From UMGS1002 sp050309735 (GTDB lineage Bacteria > Bacillota > Clostridia > Oscillospirales > CAG-272): DNA of 17,575 bases. The stretch lies in the NCBI GenBank assembly GCA_050309735.1, contig JBNRMS010000039.1, positions 1 through 17,575 of the forward strand. The letters are read 5' to 3'. The position numbers were made by a program, and so were the translations under genes. The notes beneath the pieces are model-generated. The model made no database searches and was not told where the DNA came from. It was given only the letters and a program-made list of their open reading frames with translations. Of the stretch, positions 13,414-17,575 are shown piece after piece (the stretch's first letter is position 1; every line of letters begins with the position of its first letter).

Positions 13414-15339
13414 ATGCACTGCACAAAGACAATAGCGAGCGATCTTATCTGGGTGGGCGCCAACGACCGGCGTCTTTCCATGTTCGAGGGAATTTACTCG
13501 ATTCCGCGAGGAGTTTCCTATAACTCCTATCTTTTGCTTGACGAGAAAACTGTTCTTTTCGACACGGTTGACCGCGCGGTCGAGAGGGTTTTCTTTGAGA
13601 ATCTTGCCCATGCGCTGGGCGGGCGGCGGCTTGATTATGTGGTGGTTCAGCATATGGAGCCCGACCACACCGCTCCTCTGTGCGACCTTATTCTCCGCTA
13701 TCCCGAGGTCACGGTGGTTTGCAACACCAAGAGCGAGGCGATGATAAAGCGTTTCTTCGACTGCGAATTTAGGGCGCTCATAGTCGGAGAGGGCGACACT
13801 CTTGACACCGGCCGGCATAGTCTGCGGTTTATAATGGCGCCGATGGTACACTGGCCCGAGGTTATGATGACCTACGATACGACCGATAAAATCCTCTTCT
13901 CGGCCGACGCTTTCGGCTCGTTTGGCGCTCTCTCGGGCGCGATATTCGCCGATGAGGTTGATTTCGAGCGCGACTATAATATGGACGAGGCGCGGCGTTA
14001 CTATTGCAATATTGTCGGAAAATACGGTCCTCAGGTTGAGGCGGCCCTGGCAAAAATCCCGACAGACGAGCTTCGCATGATCTGCCCGCTGCACGGCTAT
14101 GTGTGGCGAAAAGACCTTGGATTATACATAGAAAAGCATAAAAGATGGAGCAGCTACACTCCCGAGGAAAACGGCGTGATGATAGCCTATGCGTCAATAT
14201 ACGGCAACACGGCAAATGTTGCCGAGGCAGTAGCCTGCCGCCTTGCCGACAGGGGGATAAAAACCGCGATATACGACGTGTCGGTAACCCCTGCCTCCGA
14301 GATTGTGGCCGCCGCCTTCCGTTTTTCGCATCTTATCTTTGCCTCTGCAACCTATAATGGCGGCATTTTCCCGACAATGGAGGCTCTGCTGCACGATGTC
14401 GCGGCGCACAACCTGCAAAATCGCACGATCGCCCTGATTCAAAATGGTTCATGGGCGCCGTCGAGCCAAAAGCAGATGAAGGAAATACTCTCGAAATTAA
14501 AGAATATGACAATAATTGAGGAGACGATAACTGTAAAATCCTCGCTCAAGTCCTCAGAAGAAGGGGGCGTTGAGGAAATTGTCTCTGCCCTTGCCGCGTC
14601 GATGCCCGGAGCCGACAAATCTGCGCCAATGTCCGACGAGCTTGATACAAACGCCCTCTTTAAGCTGTCATACGGCCTGTTTATCCTCTCCTCGCGCGAG
14701 GGTGGGCGTGATAACGGCTGCATTATTAACACGGTCGAGCTGCTGACAAACACCCCCAACCGCATAACCGTATCGGTTAACAAGCAGAATTGCTCGCACG
14801 ACATGATAAAGAGAACCGGTCTTTTCAATGTGTCTGTTTTAACCGAGGAGACTCCCTTTGAGGTGTTTAAGCATTTTGGCTTCCAAAGCGGGCGGGATAC
14901 TGATAAATTCGCCGGATATGAGGGGGTTGAGCGCGCCTCAAACGGGATTCTTTACACCACTAAATATACAAATGCCCTTATCAGCGGTCGGGTGGTAGGC
15001 TCTCACGATTATGACACGCACACCCTCTTTGTCGCCGAGGTTACCGGTGCAAGGCTGCTCTCGAAGGCCCCGTCGGTTACATACGATTATTATTTTGCCC
15101 ATATTAAGCCTTTGCCGGGGGCGACCGTGGGAGCAGTAAAACAGGTAGCCGAGAGCACGGCAAAAATGCCTGATCCGAGCGAGCAGAAGCCCGAGGGGGC
15201 AAGCGGGCGCTGGATTTGTCGTATATGCGGCTATGTTTATGATGAGGCGGTTGAGGGGGTGCCATTTGAAAAGCTTCCCGCTGACTGGACCTGTCCGCTC
15301 TGCAAGCACCCGAAATCGGATTTTGAATTAATCAAATAA
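13414..15339 (+). CDS. fprA: Flavodiiron protein fused to flavin reductase and rubredoxin (FprA-Hrb type)
   Basis: 641 residues. The diiron metallo-beta-lactamase domain (1-250) keeps all expected ligands: H80, E82, D84 (HMEPDH), H146, D165 and H227. A flavodoxin domain (about 255-395) starts with the FMN loop SIYGNTANVAE. A flavin-reductase-like domain spans about 415-565, and a C-terminal rubredoxin spans 598-641 (C602, C605, C627, C630). Flavodiiron proteins reduce O2 to water and/or NO to N2O. In Moorella the flavin reductase-rubredoxin unit (Hrb) is a separate partner of FprA; here both are one chain, so electrons can pass internally from NAD(P)H. The start at 14 codons... upstream ATG at 13402 is rejected because it overlaps the ribosome site. 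Confidence 0.95.
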   Translation: MHCTKTIASDLIWVGANDRRLSMFEGIYSIPRGVSYNSYLLLDEKTVLFDTVDRAVERVFFENLAHALGGRRLDYVVVQHMEPDHTAPLCDLILRYPEVTVVCNTKSEAMIKRFFDCEFRALIVGEGDTLDTGRHSLRFIMAPMVHWPEVMMTYDTTDKILFSADAFGSFGALSGAIFADEVDFERDYNMDEARRYYCNIVGKYGPQVEAALAKIPTDELRMICPLHGYVWRKDLGLYIEKHKRWSSYTPEENGVMIAYASIYGNTANVAEAVACRLADRGIKTAIYDVSVTPASEIVAAAFRFSHLIFASATYNGGIFPTMEALLHDVAAHNLQNRTIALIQNGSWAPSSQKQMKEILSKLKNMTIIEETITVKSSLKSSEEGGVEEIVSALAASMPGADKSAPMSDELDTNALFKLSYGLFILSSREGGRDNGCIINTVELLTNTPNRITVSVNKQNCSHDMIKRTGLFNVSVLTEETPFEVFKHFGFQSGRDTDKFAGYEGVERASNGILYTTKYTNALISGRVVGSHDYDTHTLFVAEVTGARLLSKAPSVTYDYYFAHIKPLPGATVGAVKQVAESTAKMPDPSEQKPEGASGRWICRICGYVYDEAVEGVPFEKLPADWTCPLCKHPKSDFELIK

Positions 15340-15370
15340 AAAACAAATTATAATAAAAGGAGAGAAAATC

Positions 15371-15745
15371 ATGGAAATGAAGTTCTACATCTGCGAGATA
15401 TGCGGTAACATCGTCGCATATGCCACCAACAAAGGCATTCCGGTATTTTGCTGCGACGAGGAAATGCAGGAGCTGGTTCCCAACACCACAGACGCGTCGC
15501 AGGAAAAACACGTTCCGGTTGTAACCATAGACGGTAATAAGGTTACCGTTGAGGTTGGCAGCGCTCCCCATCCGATGATAGCGGCACACTATATCGAATG
15601 GATTAGCCTGCAGACCAAAGAGGGCAATCAGCGGAAAGCTCTCAGCCCCGGCGATCCTCCCAGTGTCTGTTTCATGATTTGTTCGGGAGACGAGGTTGAA
15701 GCCGCCTATGCCTATTGCAACCTCCACGGGCTCTGGAAGGCTTAA
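15371..15745 (+). CDS. dfx: Desulfoferrodoxin (2Fe superoxide reductase)
   Basis: 124 residues. It reduces superoxide to hydrogen peroxide without making O2. Center I is complete (C8, C11, C27, C28, desulforedoxin-like). Center II ligands are H47, H67, H73, C116 and H119, and the catalytic E45-K46 pair sits in EKHVP. AAGGAG lies 8 bases before the ATG. It starts 31 bases after fprA, so co-transcription is likely. Rubredoxin is its usual electron donor, and one is encoded on each side. Confidence 0.96.
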   Translation: MEMKFYICEICGNIVAYATNKGIPVFCCDEEMQELVPNTTDASQEKHVPVVTIDGNKVTVEVGSAPHPMIAAHYIEWISLQTKEGNQRKALSPGDPPSVCFMICSGDEVEAAYAYCNLHGLWKA

Positions 15746-15875
15746 GAGAGGCGAAGCTCCCGAAGTGCGAGCGCAGGGCTTGGCGTCGCATTGAGTGTCG
15801 GCAAGTAGAAAAACCTCGCTCAACCTTATACCGAGTAAAAAACAAAAAATAATTATAATTTAAGGAGAGAATTAT

Positions 15876-16037
15876 ATGAAATATGTCTGCATAGTTTGCG
15901 GCTGGGAGTACGACGAGGCGGCAGGCGACCCCGACAATGGAATCGCCCCCGGCACCAAATTCGATGATCTCCCCGAGGATTTTGTCTGCCCGGTTTGCGG
16001 CGTGGGCAAGGATGAGTTTGAAAAGGTTGAGGACTAA
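15876..16037 (+). CDS. Rubredoxin
   Basis: A 53-residue one-iron electron carrier: MKYVCIVCGWEYDEA with C5 and C8, then C38 and C41 in FVCPVCGVGKDEFE. The length is normal for a free rubredoxin. The start at 15876 has AAGGAG 8 bases upstream. It follows dfx after 130 bases in which I see no other gene and no clear promoter, and a strong terminator ends the cluster. It should deliver electrons to desulfoferrodoxin and possibly to the flavodiiron protein. Confidence 0.96.
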   Translation: MKYVCIVCGWEYDEAAGDPDNGIAPGTKFDDLPEDFVCPVCGVGKDEFEKVED

Positions 16038-16059
16038 ACCTCATCCCGAGCAATAAGAA

Positions 16060-16107
16060 AGCCCCCCGGCTTCGATATAATCGAAGCCGGGGGCTATTTG
16101 CGGTTTT
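16060..16107 (+). terminator. Terminator after rubredoxin
   Basis: A stem of about 15 bp, AGCCCCC(C)GGCTTCGAT / ATCGAAGCCGGGGGCT, with one bulged C starts 22 bases after the stop codon and is followed within 15 bases by TTTTTT. It closes the fprA-dfx-rubredoxin unit. Confidence 0.85.
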
Positions 16108-16271
16108 TTATGCCGCGGCATTGCACTCAATCATTCTTTGATTATTGCTTTGTTTTGGGGAGAGATATCAGATGCCGTCAAATTCTTTTGGTTTTTTGTC
16201 AATTCTTAATTTTAATCAGCTTCCAAACCGACTCGCCAATACTTATCAAGCAGACAATCACAACAATCGCC

Positions 16272-16391
16272 AATTCAAACCAGGGCGGTAAGTTCACGGG
16301 CAATGATTATGTCGCCTTTTTTAAAATGAACGGCATCCGCCAGAGCATGGATAGCCGGGCTAAGTGGGTTGATAATGTGATGTTGTTTAAT
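16272..16391 (+). pseudogene. Fragment of an IS3-type transposase (OrfB)
   Basis: The plus-strand frame reads SNQGGKFTGNDYVAFFKMNGIRQ and then SMDSRAKWVDNVM. This matches the end of the IS3-family rve catalytic domain, whose usual form is DQG.QFTS..(...)NGI..SMD..GRWVDNV. Only about 40 residues remain. The catalytic region before it and the ERLWRSLKYE segment after VDNVM are absent, and the first Asp of DQG reads N. It is a dead relic of an insertion. The rest of 16108-16520 shows one 9-bp hairpin (16400-16408 / 16421-16429) and no convincing gene. Confidence 0.75.
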
Positions 16392-16520
16392 TTAAGAGTT
16401 CGCTCCGCGGCACATAAACTGCGGAGTGAGAAATTGTTATTAATAATTTGTGGAAGAAAACCTAGTCTAGAGGTCAAATTATATGTCGCACGATGAAATG
16501 TTAATTTAAACAGTGTTGAT

Positions 16521-17516
16521 TCAATCTATTTTCCAGATTCTCTCGTAGATGCCGAGCTCCTGATAAGAATAATACACCTGACCTGAATATAATCCCGGAA
16601 TCTCATAAAGATAAAGCGTATTTTCACGTCGGTCGTTCGGATCGTTGTTGCGTTCGATCCAATGACCTTCGCTGTCCGATGAGAATAATATTGTACCGTA
16701 TTTATTGTTTTCATCGCAAAGACGTTCAATATCATCCAGCGTACCCGATATACCAAACATGATCGGCATTTTTGCCGCTCCGCCCGACATGGTCATCCGT
16801 CGCTGCCAGCCGTCATCGTTTATGTCCCCCAGTTGCTCAAAACCCAGTTCTTCAAAATATCCGATGTACTGCACTATGGTTTCCTTGTTAACTTCATAAA
16901 ACCTTGCGCTTCTCGCGTATATCAGTTGTGCGAAAAGTTTATCCGCCGCTTCGCCCAATTTAATATATTCTGGATCAGCTTCGATATCCTCATCGCTCAT
17001 TCCGCCATTCTTAAGGTTTTGATAATAATTATATCGATTCATCGAAGCATTTTCGTAATTCGATTGAATTTTATTTACACTTTCACCTTCATAACTAAAC
17101 GGAATTTCCGGATAAAGATCTACACTATACTTAGAATCGTTGATATAGACAAGAAAATACATAATCTCATCTTCCGCAGAGGTATTTATGATAGCTTGTG
17201 CAAGACATGTAAACGATGTCTGCCCGTCAACAGGAAAATCCGGTGAATCTGCATAATAATTACTGCATATGTTCGTTTGCGGGGAATAAGGCATCGTTAT
17301 TCTTTTGCATAGCTCTTTCCTTTTCATTACATCTGATGATATTACAATACCAGTATCAGTCGGTTGCAATGTTCCAGATTCGTTTTGCATTTCCGCGCCG
17401 GATGTTGAAATTAGAGATTCTTTCTGATTATCCTGTTTATTTTCACATCCTGTCAGAAAGGTGATACTAAAACTCAAGAGGACGCAAAAGTATAATGATT
17501 TTATTAAAACCTTCAT
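16521..17516 (-). CDS. Predicted lipoprotein of unknown function
   Basis: 331 residues. A basic start and hydrophobic helix end in a lipobox, FLTGC with C24, so the protein should be lipid-anchored outside the membrane. A low-complexity linker rich in S, T, N and Q follows (about 25-60), and then a soluble domain I cannot assign. The C-terminal part (KMPIMFGISGTLDDIERLC ... LYLYEIPGLYSGQVYYSYQELGIYERIW) looks like a compact beta-rich domain. The start at 17516 has only a weak AGGT site. Base composition is clearly AT-richer and codon use differs from the other genes. With the adjacent transposase relic this suggests acquisition by transfer. Confidence 0.75.
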   Translation of the reverse strand: MKVLIKSLYFCVLLSFSITFLTGCENKQDNQKESLISTSGAEMQNESGTLQPTDTGIVISSDVMKRKELCKRITMPYSPQTNICSNYYADSPDFPVDGQTSFTCLAQAIINTSAEDEIMYFLVYINDSKYSVDLYPEIPFSYEGESVNKIQSNYENASMNRYNYYQNLKNGGMSDEDIEADPEYIKLGEAADKLFAQLIYARSARFYEVNKETIVQYIGYFEELGFEQLGDINDDGWQRRMTMSGGAAKMPIMFGISGTLDDIERLCDENNKYGTILFSSDSEGHWIERNNDPNDRRENTLYLYEIPGLYSGQVYYSYQELGIYERIWKID

Positions 17517-17575
17517 TTATAAATTACCTGCTTAAAAAAATTATTTAATTTATATCCCATGCTACGCCATAAAAT

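Noticed and set aside
13369..14094. Minus-strand 241-codon frame
   Set aside because: It lies wholly antisense to fprA, whose metal ligands and domains are intact; it is a codon-bias shadow.
15340..15372. PerR-like box or promoter (AATTATAAT) before dfx, with a similar stretch before rubredoxin
   Set aside because: The sequence is simply AT-rich leader next to the ribosome site, too close to the start codon for a -10 box, and it lacks a full palindrome.
15332..15823. Minus-strand 163-codon frame
   Set aside because: It is antisense to the complete desulfoferrodoxin gene and has no recognisable domain.
16098..16496. A complete 132-codon plus-strand gene
   Set aside because: Only about 40 residues in the middle match a transposase. 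The ends are unrelated sequence and the start lies in the rubredoxin terminator, so it is annotated as a relic.

Overview
The window looks like a low-oxygen, Gram-positive (monoderm) Firmicute of the class Clostridia, probably an Oscillospiraceae-like or related gut lineage. The evidence is the gene content: a Tad/Flp pilus locus without a secretin, an O2/superoxide defence set typical of strict anaerobes, and a DivIVA-like protein. Strong Shine-Dalgarno sites and sigma-A promoters fit. The lineage is an inference; there is no rRNA gene to test it.

Layout. 1-198: an 88-bp tandem repeat with a hairpin. 246-2060 (+): oligoendopeptidase F. 2061-2364: a hairpin-rich gap at the convergent end. 2365-10156 (all on the minus strand, so read right to left): a compact tad operon in transcription order prepilin peptidase, flp, tadE, cpaB, cpaE, cpaF, tadB, tadC, DUF192 gene, DivIVA-like gene. 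10157-11386: a leader of about 1.2 kb for that operon. 11534-13132 (-): a beta-CASP metallo-beta-lactamase-fold RNase-like protein. 13414-16037 (+): a divergent cluster of a flavodiiron protein fused to flavin reductase and rubredoxin domains, desulfoferrodoxin and rubredoxin, ending in a strong terminator. 16038-16520: a relic of an IS3-type transposase. 16521-17516 (-): an AT-rich lipoprotein gene of unknown function.

The main discovery is the tad leader. It begins at a near-consensus promoter (TTGACA, 17 bp, TACAAT) and carries three successive class I cyclic-di-GMP (GEMM-I) riboswitch aptamers on the minus strand. Each is followed by a related hairpin built on the same CGTATTCCA arm, and the first is a textbook intrinsic terminator. 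The three aptamers covary in P1 and in the GAAA-capped helix. The third has a much enlarged P3 helix. The simplest reading is that surface-pilus assembly is gated at several points in one transcript by c-di-GMP. The direction (on or off) cannot be read from sequence alone.

How the genes work together. The peptidase matures Flp and TadE. CpaF powers assembly on the TadB/TadC platform. CpaE and perhaps the DivIVA-like protein place the machine in the cell. Separately, the flavodiiron/desulfoferrodoxin/rubredoxin cluster reduces O2 (or NO) and superoxide with rubredoxin-type electron carriers. Smaller-scale structure includes a dispersed hairpin repeat with compensatory changes (four copies) and a GC hairpin placed just before the Shine-Dalgarno site of three unrelated genes.
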